DNA of 41,058 nt from DAIQNV01 sp036788215 (GTDB taxonomy: Bacteria; Planctomycetota; Phycisphaerae; Phycisphaerales; UBA1924): positions 1 through 41,058 of the forward strand of contig DAIQNV010000029.1 in NCBI GenBank assembly GCA_036788215.1, in the 5' to 3' direction. Every line of letters starts with the position of its first letter. Position 1 is the stretch's first letter. The notes under the pieces are model-generated. The model was given only the letters and a program-made list of their open reading frames with translations. It made no database searches and was not told where the DNA came from. A program made the position numbers and the translations under genes. Positions 1-8,437 of this stretch are shown here, piece by piece.

Positions 1-1
1 G

Positions 2-145
2 TTCCGGACGCTGATCCGGCTGCGTTCACGCCTGAAGGGGATGGACGTGGGCGAAATCCCCGCGCCGCTGCGTCGGGAGCCGGCGTTGGTGGAGGTGCGG
101 GGCGGGGCGGGGGCCGGGGTGCGGGCGGGGAGTCGTGTGCGGTAA
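2..145 (+). CDS. C-terminal fragment of an unknown protein (5' end outside the window)
   Basis: An open frame enters from the left edge and ends at TAA 143-145, giving about 47 residues (begins FRTLIRLRSRLKGMDVGEIP). Third codon positions are almost all G or C, as in the real genes here. The last ~18 residues are a Gly/Ala/Val/Arg-rich tail. No family can be assigned from so short a piece. The stop codon lies 9 nt before the next start, so it could be the upstream member of an operon with the AbgT-family gene. It could also be a chance open frame. Confidence 0.45.
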   Translation, partial: FRTLIRLRSRLKGMDVGEIPAPLRREPALVEVRGGAGAGVRAGSRVR

Positions 146-148
146 GGT
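143..148 (+). promoter_or_regulatory. Candidate -10 box (TAAGGT) for leaderless transcription of the AbgT-family gene
   Basis: TAAGGT ends 6 nt before the ATG at 155. It overlaps the stop codon of the upstream fragment, and no convincing Shine-Dalgarno lies between. The same TANNNT-plus-6-to-9-nt layout precedes four other first genes in this window. No -35 element is visible. GGCGGG in the spacer could instead serve as a weak ribosome site. Confidence 0.3.
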
Positions 149-154
149 GGCGGG

Positions 155-1798
<1,644 letters not shown>

Positions 1799-1828
1799 TG
1801 GTGCACGCGGGGTGGCCCCGGGTGACCC

Positions 1829-1860
1829 CCGGTCGGCACCGGGCCCTGCGCAGGGCTTGT
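1829..1860 (+). terminator. Probable terminator after the AbgT-family gene
   Basis: Two abutting hairpins, CCGGT/ACCGG (1829-1842) and GCCCTG/CAGGGC (1843-1856), are followed by TTGT. They lie 30-60 nt past the stop codon. The T-run is short, so the termination role is inferred from stem strength and position. Confidence 0.45.
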
Positions 1861-1977
1861 CAAGCGGTTGAAGAAAAAGAGACCACTGCGGTAGAAATCG
1901 CTTACGCGTGATGTACCTTCACCCCGGTTCTCGGAGCGACGAGGGATTCGTGCACGCTCCGGGGCCTTCTCGTCACA

Positions 1978-2000
1978 GGGCCCCCGCAGGCGGGGGGCCC
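1978..2000 (+). repeat. Strong GC hairpin upstream of the PEP-CTERM operon
   Basis: GGGCCCCCGC and GCGGGGGGCCC form a near-perfect stem with a very short loop and one bulged base. It sits about 70 nt before the GTG at 2069 and lacks a following T-run. It could be the base of a 5' leader structure, a protein-binding site or a second terminator for the upstream gene. The remainder of 1857-1977 contains an A-rich stretch (1869-1880) but no clear promoter. Confidence 0.35.
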
Positions 2001-2068
2001 GCTCACAGGGGTTCCGCGCCCGGCATGCGCTGTCGGCGCGCTCACGCACAGATCGAAGGGAGAGTTTC

Positions 2069-2755
2069 GTGAAAATCGCGACCGCGCTGATCGTTTGCGC
2101 TTGTGGCACCACCGTTGTCTCGGCGAGCACCGTGGGGGTCGACTTCGGCGACCCGGGGAACCTGACCGCGGGGAACTACAACAACGTCGACTTCAACCAG
2201 AACCCCATCTTCAACCTCGTCGACACCGACGGGAACGGGACGGGCATCGCGCTCGACGTGACCGACGCCTTCTGGCCCGGCTCGAACCAGAACGGTTCGG
2301 GCAGCCCGACGGGCGATGCCTCGGGCATCCCGGCGTCGGCGACCGCTGACAACCTCTTCGGTTCGCTGACGCAGTTCGGCAACTTCCTGGAGCCGACCGG
2401 CGGCTTCGTGATGTCGGGGCTCGATGCCTCGGGCGCGACGAGCTACGACCTCATGTTCTTCGGGTCCCGCATGGGCGTCAGCGACAACCGTGAGACGCAG
2501 TACACCGTGAGCGGGGCGAACTCGGGCGTGGGCCTGCTCGACACCGCCAACAACAGCAGCAACGTCGTCTACGTCCGCGGGATCCGGGCGGACGCGAACG
2601 GCGAGATCAGCGTCTCCGTGACCGCGGGACCGAACAACACGAACTCCTTCGGCTTCTACTACCTGGGCTACATGGAGCTGACCATCGTGCCGGCGCCGGG
2701 CGCCGCCGCCCTGCTGGGCCTCGGGTCGCTCGTCGCTGTCCGTCGTCGTCGCTGA
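2069..2755 (+). CDS. Secreted protein with PEP-CTERM-like sorting tail
   Basis: A 228-residue exported protein of unknown function. Residues 1-20 form a signal peptide ending in VSASTVG. The middle is rich in Asn, Gly, Asp and Ser and in predicted beta strands. The last 22 residues carry a sorting signal: VPAPG, a hydrophobic stretch (AAALLGLGSLVAV) and RRRR. Such tails are recognised by exosortase/archaeosortase-type transpeptidases; PAP replaces the usual PEP, as is common in Phycisphaerae. The start is GTG 2069, preceded by AAGGGAGAG at a good distance. It is followed after 15 nt by a second gene with the same kind of tail, so both are probably co-transcribed and surface-sorted together. 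No sortase is in the window. Confidence 0.85.
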   Translation: MKIATALIVCACGTTVVSASTVGVDFGDPGNLTAGNYNNVDFNQNPIFNLVDTDGNGTGIALDVTDAFWPGSNQNGSGSPTGDASGIPASATADNLFGSLTQFGNFLEPTGGFVMSGLDASGATSYDLMFFGSRMGVSDNRETQYTVSGANSGVGLLDTANNSSNVVYVRGIRADANGEISVSVTAGPNNTNSFGFYYLGYMELTIVPAPGAAALLGLGSLVAVRRRR

Positions 2756-2770
2756 ACGCAGGAGCCTGAC

Positions 2771-3625
2771 ATGCAGATCTTGAAGACAGTCGCCACGATG
2801 GCGGTCATCGGCCTCGCCGGCTTCGCCCAGGCGGAGGACGCCAAGAGCATCCTCTTCTACGGCAACAGCTTCACGCAGAGCGGGGGCGGCGTGCACCGCA
2901 TCGTCCGCGGGATCGCGCTCGCGGCTGGGCACCCGATGCCCCATGTCTTTTCCCGCGCGGTGGGCGGGCAGACGCTGCAGTACCACCTCGACACCGGGAT
3001 CTCGGTGATCACCTCGGGCATCCAGCCCGGCAGGCAGTGGGACGCGGTGGTCCTGCAGGAGTTCTCGACGCGTCCGACATCGCACCCGTCGAGCGGGAAT
3101 GTTCCGGCGTTCTACTCTGCTGCTGCGGGGCTGTACCAGGCGGTCCTGGACCACAGCCCGGAGGCGCAGGCGGTGCTCTTCCAGACCTGGGCTCGCGCCC
3201 CGGGCAACTCGGTGTATCCCAACATCTGGCCCGACCCCGCAGCGATGCAGGCGGAGGTCAGCATGTACTACGACGAGGCAAACGAGACCGTGCTGAGCCC
3301 GATGGGGTTCAGCGAGGTCGCAAGGGTGGGCGACGCCTTCCAGGCGGGGGGCTTCGACACCTCGCTTTACGGGGGCGACCTCTACCACGCGTCGAACCGC
3401 GGGGCGCTCCTGATCGGGCTCGTGCTCTACGGGACGATCTACGACGACGCGACGCTGTCGGACATCGACCTGTCCGATATCACCTCGGGCCTCGGGCTCA
3501 CCGCGGCGGACGCCCAGTTCGTCGTGGGCCTCGCGGAGGCGGTGCTGATCCCGGCCCCCGCCAGTGGCTCGGTGCTCTTCGGCCTGGGCATCTTCGCGGC
3601 CCGCCGCGTCCGCCGCATCCGCTGA
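2771..3625 (+). CDS. SGNH-type hydrolase-like secreted protein (DUF4886-like) with PEP-CTERM-like tail
   Basis: A 284-residue exported protein resembling SGNH/GDSL esterases. A signal peptide (1-21, ending GFAQA) leads into FYGNSFTQSGGG, where Ser33 would be the nucleophile. VGGQTL near 64-69 fits the glycine block, and GGDLYHAS (201-208) supplies the Asp203-x-x-His206 of block V, so the catalytic set appears intact. Residues 260-284 (IPAP, hydrophobic stretch, RRVRRIR) form a PEP-CTERM-like tail. The ATG at 2771 has CAGGAG upstream. Members of this group act on acyl or acetyl esters, often of polysaccharides; the substrate here is unknown. It follows a PEP-CTERM partner by 15 nt and is closed by a strong terminator. 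Confidence 0.82.
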   Translation: MQILKTVATMAVIGLAGFAQAEDAKSILFYGNSFTQSGGGVHRIVRGIALAAGHPMPHVFSRAVGGQTLQYHLDTGISVITSGIQPGRQWDAVVLQEFSTRPTSHPSSGNVPAFYSAAAGLYQAVLDHSPEAQAVLFQTWARAPGNSVYPNIWPDPAAMQAEVSMYYDEANETVLSPMGFSEVARVGDAFQAGGFDTSLYGGDLYHASNRGALLIGLVLYGTIYDDATLSDIDLSDITSGLGLTAADAQFVVGLAEAVLIPAPASGSVLFGLGIFAARRVRRIR

Positions 3626-3683
3626 GCCCGCTCCGATCGCCGGCCGCGAAGCCGGACGGTTGCGAATCCCTCCCGCCCGGCTC

Positions 3684-3716
3684 GCCCGGCGTCCGCCCAT
3701 CGGACGCCGGGCTTTG
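3684..3716 (+). terminator. Rho-independent terminator of the PEP-CTERM operon
   Basis: A perfect 12-bp stem, GCCCGGCGTCCG (3684-3695) and CGGACGCCGGGC (3701-3712), has a 5-nt loop CCCAT and is followed by TTTG. It lies between two convergent genes, 58 nt after one stop and 21 nt from the other. Confidence 0.8.
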
Positions 3717-3736
3717 TGCTGCGCGACCGGCGCCGA

Positions 3737-4537
3737 TCAGTTGGGCGCGGCCATCCAGGCGTTCAGGAACAGGATGATGTCGGCGTAGGTCGACTGCCCG
3801 TCGTTGTTCAGGTCGGCATTGTTCTGCTGGAACATCGCGAGGAAGGCGGCGATGTCGGCGAAGGTGTGCTGCCCGTCATTGTTCATGTCGGCGATGCTCG
3901 TGACGAACGCGTCTCCGTAGGCGCGGATGACCCAGTTGAGCTGCGTCGAGCGGATCTGCAGGTTGTTGGCGAGGTTGGCGGGGTCGATCGGCCCGGTGCC
4001 GCCCATGCCGTGCGAGGGGAAGGGCGGGTCGACGCTGAAGCTCGCGGGCTGGAAGTCCCCCGGCAGCCGACGCCCGCTCGGGGCGGTGCTCCAGCTCCCG
4101 TTGTGCCCGACAAGGCCCTGGAAGGGGAGCTGATCCACGATCCAGACACCGACGAGGAAGCCACCCTCGACCGTCGTCGGCTCGATGGTAAAGGAGTCGA
4201 CGAAGAGCCCGTTCACCGGCGATGTCTGGGGGCCGACAGTCGCGGGAGTCCGGCTGAGCGGCACCGCGTTGATGGGGTTGCCGTCGTTGTCGGGGTCGTC
4301 GTAGATGATGATCTCGATCGGGCTCCCCGCGAGCCCTCTCCCTGCGGCGAACTCGACCCTCGTGAGCGTGACGGGCTCCGTCGTGCGGTAGTAGTTCCCG
4401 ATCAGCGCCTCGTTGTTCAGGACGGTGTACGACAGTTCGAGCGCACCGGCGTCCGTGCGGAAGGCGTGGTCCTCCGCGAGGGCGCACGAGGTTCCGGCGG
4501 TGACGACGATCGCGAAAGCGTGGGCGGTGAGCTTCAT
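3737..4537 (-). CDS. Secreted protein with C-terminal dockerin-like calcium-binding repeats
   Basis: A 266-residue exported protein. The start is ATG 4537 because AAGGAG lies 9 nt upstream and it opens a clean signal peptide (MKLTAHAFAIVVTAG...ALA, 1-20). A longer frame upstream adds only basic, low-quality sequence. Residues ~22-205 form a beta-rich ectodomain of unknown fold. The last 55 residues hold two EF-loop-like repeats, DMNNDGQHTFADIAAFL and DLNNDGQSTYADIILFL, of the dockerin type I pattern. In planctomycetes this pair is a common C-terminal module of secreted proteins and need not mean a cellulosome. It converges on the PEP-CTERM operon across a shared terminator. Ligand and partner are unknown. 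Confidence 0.85.
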   Translation of the reverse strand: MKLTAHAFAIVVTAGTSCALAEDHAFRTDAGALELSYTVLNNEALIGNYYRTTEPVTLTRVEFAAGRGLAGSPIEIIIYDDPDNDGNPINAVPLSRTPATVGPQTSPVNGLFVDSFTIEPTTVEGGFLVGVWIVDQLPFQGLVGHNGSWSTAPSGRRLPGDFQPASFSVDPPFPSHGMGGTGPIDPANLANNLQIRSTQLNWVIRAYGDAFVTSIADMNNDGQHTFADIAAFLAMFQQNNADLNNDGQSTYADIILFLNAWMAAPN

Positions 4538-4929
4538 CTTCTTGATCTCCTTGCTGCGGGCACCGGGTTTCGGCGTGGGCCTTCCCACGAGTCGAGAGGG
4601 CCCGGGTGAGCGGGGGCCGGTGCGACCGGCTGATGCACATAGTTTCGCGTGTGCGACCATCGGGCGGGCAAGGTTTTCTCGGACCGCGAGCGGAACGCGA
4701 ATGTCGCCCTAGTAAAGGCGATATGGGGATGATGATCGGCGGATGTCGTGTTTATCCGGACGCTCGCCGACGCGGCGCGTCTAGTCGTCTTTTGGGAGGG
4801 CGTCCGTCGCTCATGGTCGGGTAATCACCTTGCCCTGAACCCGGCGGGGGCGGGCCCGAGCATTCGATGATGAGGTCCCGGGGGAGGAATGGGGTCAACC
4901 CGAAGGCCCGGGCACTCGACAAGTGACCT
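4538..4929. other. Intergenic region between divergent genes
   Basis: This 392-base gap must hold the promoters of the dockerin-like gene (leftward) and the FIST gene (rightward). A short hairpin TCGCC-CTAGTAAA-GGCGA lies near 4706. An SD-like GGGGGAGGA precedes ATG 4889, but that frame is not the FIST frame. I see no RNA gene and no convincing promoter pair. Confidence 0.4.
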
Positions 4930-6117
4930 ATGCACGCAACGCGCGAATCCGTTCGACACGACCGGCGGGATGGCGTCCGGCGGGCCCGGAGCGTCGCGGG
5001 GGATGCACCCTCCGTGGTCGCGGATCTCGTCGAGCGATTGGGCGTTGGAGCGGGGGGCGGGTCGGGGGGTGGGGCGGGGGGTGGGGCGGGGGGCACGCTC
5101 ATCTATTTCGCCGATCCGCGCCTCGACTTCGCCGCTCTCGCTGCGGGTCTGCACGAGGCTTTCGGCGGGACGACCATCGGGTGCACCACCGCGGGGGAGA
5201 TCGATTCGGATGGCCACAGCGAGGGCGGGGTCGTCGCGACGCGGATCGAGCCCGACGGGTTCACGGTGCGTGCGAAGCTCGTGACTGGGGCCGGCACCTT
5301 CAACCCCTTCCGGGCGGAGGAGGAGATCCGGCCCCTGCTGGAGCCCCTCGCCCCGCCCGACGAGGGGCGGTTCGGGCTGGTGCTGATCGACGGGCTCTCG
5401 GTGGCGGAGGAGCAGGTGGCGGCTTCGCTCGCCCCGGTCTTCGGGCCCGTGCCATTCGTCGGGGGCTCCGCCGGCGACGGGCTGCGCTTCGAGCGCTCGT
5501 TCGTCGCCTGCAACGGCGAGGCGGCAACGGACGCGGCGGTCGTCGCGGTGGCGCACACGCGCCGCCCCTTCCACATCCTGCACGCCCACCACTTCACCGC
5601 GACCGACGATCGACTGGTCATCACCTCCGCGGATGCGCCGAGGCGCTGCGTGCTGGAGGTCAACGGGCTCCCCGCGGCCCAGGGCTACGCGGACGCGGTG
5701 GGCATGCGCGTGGAGGATCTGAGCCCCGAGGTCTTCGCGGCGCACCCCGTCCTGCTCTCGATCGGCGGGCAGCCCTATGTGCGGTCGATCCAGAAGGCCA
5801 ACGACGACGGGAGCCTGACCTTCTACTGCGCGATCGATGAGGGCATCGTGCTGCGCATCGCCCGGGCGCACGATCTCGTCGCCACGCTCTCGACCGAGCT
5901 CGAGTCCGCCCGGGCGGAATTGGGCGAGGTGGACCTCGTGCTGGCGTTCGATTGCATCCTCCGGCGGCTCGAATTGATCAGCAGGGGGCGGTGCCGGGAC
6001 GCCTCCCAAGTGCTGGCGGGTTCGCCGGTCGTGGGCTTCAGCACGTATGGGGAGCAGATCAACGGGCTGCACCTGAACCAGACGCTGACGGGCGTTGCGC
6101 TGGGGAAAGCCGCGTGA
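4930..6117 (+). CDS. FIST-domain sensor protein (FIST N + FIST C)
   Basis: A 395-residue soluble protein with the FIST input domain, a ligand-binding module of signal-transduction systems thought to sense small molecules. After ~40 residues including GDAPSVVADLVERL comes a glycine linker (about 38-55, GGGSGGGAGGGAGG). FIST N then begins LIYFADPRLDFAALAAGL and includes GTTIGCTTAGEID and FVGGSAGDGLRF. FIST C covers about 225-395 and ends VVGFSTYGEQINGLHLNQTL, a typical finish. There is no transmembrane segment, so it acts in the cytosol. The start is uncertain: ATG 4930 has no good ribosome site. Its TGA overlaps the GTG of the following kinase (GTGA), so the two are translated together and FIST is probably that kinase's sensor. 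Confidence 0.9.
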   Translation: MHATRESVRHDRRDGVRRARSVAGDAPSVVADLVERLGVGAGGGSGGGAGGGAGGTLIYFADPRLDFAALAAGLHEAFGGTTIGCTTAGEIDSDGHSEGGVVATRIEPDGFTVRAKLVTGAGTFNPFRAEEEIRPLLEPLAPPDEGRFGLVLIDGLSVAEEQVAASLAPVFGPVPFVGGSAGDGLRFERSFVACNGEAATDAAVVAVAHTRRPFHILHAHHFTATDDRLVITSADAPRRCVLEVNGLPAAQGYADAVGMRVEDLSPEVFAAHPVLLSIGGQPYVRSIQKANDDGSLTFYCAIDEGIVLRIARAHDLVATLSTELESARAELGEVDLVLAFDCILRRLELISRGRCRDASQVLAGSPVVGFSTYGEQINGLHLNQTLTGVALGKAA

Positions 6118-7532
6118 CCGGTGCGCCGCGCGAGGACGATCGCCCGAGCCTGCTGGAGCGGATCGCCCGGCTGGAGAAGATCAACGCTGTGCTCATCGAC
6201 CGTGTCGAGCGGACGATCGACAGCCAGGGTGAGGCGTACGCGCTCTTCGAGTCCAACATCCTGATGCAGCAGGTGGTCCGCGAGCGGACCGAGGAACTCG
6301 CGGAGGCCAACCGCTCGCTGCAGACTGAAGTCGCGGAGCGACGCCGGGTCGAGGAGGAGATGCGCCGGGCCCGGGACATGGCGGAGGCGGCGAGTCAGGC
6401 GAAGAGCCAGTTCCTCGCGAACATGAGCCATGAGATCCGCACGCCCCTGACGGCGCTGATCGGCTTCGCCGAGGCGCTGCGCGACGACGGGCTCGACGCG
6501 ACCGAGGCCTCGGAGGCTGTCGAGATCATCCACCGGAACGGCACGCACCTGCTCGCGATCATCAACGACATCCTCGACCTGTCGAAGCTGGAGTCGGGCG
6601 AGTTCCGGATCGAGGAGAGCGCCTGCGACCCCGTCGGGGCGGCCCCGGAGGTCGTCGCGATGCTCTCGCAGCAGGCGAGCGCCCTGGGCCTGCGATTCGA
6701 GCTCTCCGAGGGCGAGGACGCTTCCGCGGAGATCGCGACGGACCGCCTGCGCCTGCGCCAGGTGCTGGTCAACCTCATCGGGAACGCGATCAAGTTCACG
6801 CCGGAGGGCGTTGTGCGCGTGCGCGTCGAGCGCCGGGACGGTGCGGGCGAAGCGCCGCGAGTGTGCTTCGAGGTCGAAGACAACGGCCCGGGCATGGACG
6901 GGGCGACGCTCGCCCGCGTCTTTGACCCGTTCTTTCAGGGCGATGGCTCGATGACCCGCCGCCACGGGGGCGTCGGCCTTGGCCTGTCCATCTCCAGGCG
7001 CCTCGCGGAGGCGCTGGGCGGGACGCTGACCGCGACCTCGACGCCGGGCCAGGGCTCGACCTTCGTCCTCGAACTGCCCGGGCTCGCCCCCGCGACCCGT
7101 GCCCAGCCCGAGCCACCGAAGCCGACCGAGGCGGTCGCGAGCACCGCGTCCACAGGCTCACGGATCCTGCTCGTCGAGGATGGCACGGACAACCAGCGAC
7201 TGCTGAGCCACCTGCTGCGCCGCGAGGGCTGGTCGGTCGACCTGGCGTCGAACGGGGCGGAAGCGCTCGCGTGCATCGCCTCGCATGAGTCGGCTTTCGA
7301 CGTGATCCTGATGGATATGCAGATGCCCGTCATGGACGGGTACGGCGCGACCCGCCGCCTGAGGGCCGCGGGCGTCCGCACCCCCGTCATCGCGCTGACC
7401 GCCCACGCCATGGAGGGCGACCGCGAGCGGTGCCTCGAGGCGGGGTGCGATGAGTACCTGACCAAGCCCGTCGACCGGGGCACGCTCGCGGAAACGGTCC
7501 GCCGGGCCCTCGCCCGTCGCCCCGCGGCCTGA
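6114..7532 (+). CDS. Soluble hybrid histidine kinase (coiled coil, HisKA, HATPase, REC)
   Basis: A 472-residue cytosolic hybrid kinase. The start is GTG 6114, overlapping the FIST stop by 4 nt, with GGGGAAAG just upstream; a longer frame inside the FIST gene is rejected. Residues ~10-95 are a continuous coiled coil with no PAS, GAF or membrane segment. HisKA has His106 in FLANMSHEIRTPL. HATPase shows the N box (NLIGNAIKF, 220-228), DNGPGM (256-261) and GVGLGLS (286-292). After a Pro/Ala linker, REC (349-470) has Glu355/Asp356, phospho-acceptor Asp401 and Lys451. All catalytic residues are present. Since it has no sensor of its own, the coupled FIST protein probably provides input. The final receiver needs a phosphotransfer partner outside the pair. 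Confidence 0.92.
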   Translation: MTGAPREDDRPSLLERIARLEKINAVLIDRVERTIDSQGEAYALFESNILMQQVVRERTEELAEANRSLQTEVAERRRVEEEMRRARDMAEAASQAKSQFLANMSHEIRTPLTALIGFAEALRDDGLDATEASEAVEIIHRNGTHLLAIINDILDLSKLESGEFRIEESACDPVGAAPEVVAMLSQQASALGLRFELSEGEDASAEIATDRLRLRQVLVNLIGNAIKFTPEGVVRVRVERRDGAGEAPRVCFEVEDNGPGMDGATLARVFDPFFQGDGSMTRRHGGVGLGLSISRRLAEALGGTLTATSTPGQGSTFVLELPGLAPATRAQPEPPKPTEAVASTASTGSRILLVEDGTDNQRLLSHLLRREGWSVDLASNGAEALACIASHESAFDVILMDMQMPVMDGYGATRRLRAAGVRTPVIALTAHAMEGDRERCLEAGCDEYLTKPVDRGTLAETVRRALARRPAA

Positions 7533-7553
7533 GCCCTCGCGCGGGCCGGCTCC

Positions 7554-8312
7554 CTACCACTCCTTGGGCGGCGTCGAGAGCAGGCGGGTGTCCATGCGGA
7601 CCGCGGTCTCGGGCAGGATGTCGCGGTGGACATAGAAGGTGTCGTACTGCTGCAGGCGGACCTGGGTGTAGCCATGCTCGTCGAGCAGGAGGTCGAGCTC
7701 GAAGGGCGGGCGCTCGATGGTGATGCAGCTGAACCGGTACCGGTCGAAGGGGAACGCCCGCAGCACCTCCAGCTCGGCCCCCTCGACGTCGAGCGACAGG
7801 TAGTCGATCTCCGCCGGCGCCCCGTGCTCCTCGAGCACCTCCGCCAGGGGGCGGGTCCTCAGGCGGATGATCTCCGCAGCAGCGAGTTCCTCCCCCCGGA
7901 CCCGTTCGGAGTTGTCGTACCCCTCGCCCACGATCCCCCCCAGCATCGCGTTGTCGATGCGGAACTCGACCTCGGTCTGGGTGGAGGCGATGCAGTCGGT
8001 GCACAGGGGCGAGACGCGGTGGGCCCGGACCGACTCGTGGAAGTGGGGGTTGGGCTCGATGAGCAGGCCACGCCAGCCCAGGTGCCGCTCCATGAACAGG
8101 GTGTTGTTGATCCGGACGCCATCGGCGCACGCGAGGTCGACGAAGTAGCCGTTCCGCTTGAGCCCCCGACGCTTGGCGTCAAAGACCTCCATGAGCACGA
8201 ACTCGTCCTGCCCCTTCTGGCTGAGGAAGGGGACCTCGCCCGTGCCGGTGGGCCAGCGCGGGGTGAAGGGCGGGAGGTAGGGGCCGCTGAGGCGTGAGGC
8301 GTTCGGTTCCAC
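7554..8312 (-). CDS. FkbM-family methyltransferase
   Basis: A 252-residue class I SAM-dependent methyltransferase of the FkbM family, which O-methylates sugars, polyketides and other small molecules. YFVDLACADGVRINNT (56-71) is the SAM-binding loop, LLIEPNP (83-89) the acidic strand, and YLSLDVEGAELEVLRAF (171-187) the family signature. Start GTG 8312 is chosen over a longer frame because a TACACT box ends exactly 6 nt upstream and the extra residues are basic noise. The stop is 21 nt from the stop of the hybrid kinase, so the genes converge. It is an enzyme inside an otherwise signalling-only cluster; such enzymes often act in surface glycan synthesis, but no glycan genes are adjacent. The substrate is unknown. 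Confidence 0.88.
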   Translation of the reverse strand: MEPNASRLSGPYLPPFTPRWPTGTGEVPFLSQKGQDEFVLMEVFDAKRRGLKRNGYFVDLACADGVRINNTLFMERHLGWRGLLIEPNPHFHESVRAHRVSPLCTDCIASTQTEVEFRIDNAMLGGIVGEGYDNSERVRGEELAAAEIIRLRTRPLAEVLEEHGAPAEIDYLSLDVEGAELEVLRAFPFDRYRFSCITIERPPFELDLLLDEHGYTQVRLQQYDTFYVHRDILPETAVRMDTRLLSTPPKEW

Positions 8313-8318
8313 GCGTCG

Positions 8319-8324
8319 AGTGTA
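8319..8324 (-). promoter_or_regulatory. Candidate -10 box (TACACT) for leaderless FkbM gene
   Basis: On the minus strand TACACT is followed by 6 nt and then the GTG at 8312, so transcription would begin at or next to the start codon. No Shine-Dalgarno is present. No consensus -35 element is evident upstream. Confidence 0.4.
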
Positions 8325-8422
8325 CCGATGTCCGGGCCCCCGTCGACCCGCGCACCGCCTCGCCAAGGCGTCGGCGCGGACCCGTTCGGGGGGGGGTTAG
8401 AACAGCATCGCGACGGGGTACC

Positions 8423-8429
8423 GAGGAGG
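8423..8429 (+). promoter_or_regulatory. Ribosome binding site deciding the bacteriophytochrome start
   Basis: GAGGAGG lies 8 nt before ATG 8438, the best Shine-Dalgarno near this gene. The competing ATG 8489 has only AGAAAG. Translation from 8438 adds 17 residues before MPLPTGS. Confidence 0.5.
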
Positions 8430-8437
8430 CCGATATC

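Noticed and set aside
3738..3905. Cellulosome-type dockerin
   Set aside because: The NxDG repeats match, but no cohesin or scaffoldin is present and such modules are frequent in planctomycete secreted proteins without cellulosomes.
4889..5284. Plus-strand frame starting after a good SD-like GGGGGAGGA
   Set aside because: It overlaps the FIST N-terminus out of frame and has no conserved sequence. I considered a frameshift joining it to FIST, but the FIST frame is already continuous from 4930.
5952..6113. N-terminal extension of the hybrid kinase within the FIST gene
   Set aside because: The FIST frame is the conserved one here; GTG 6114 has a ribosome site and the typical 4-nt overlap.
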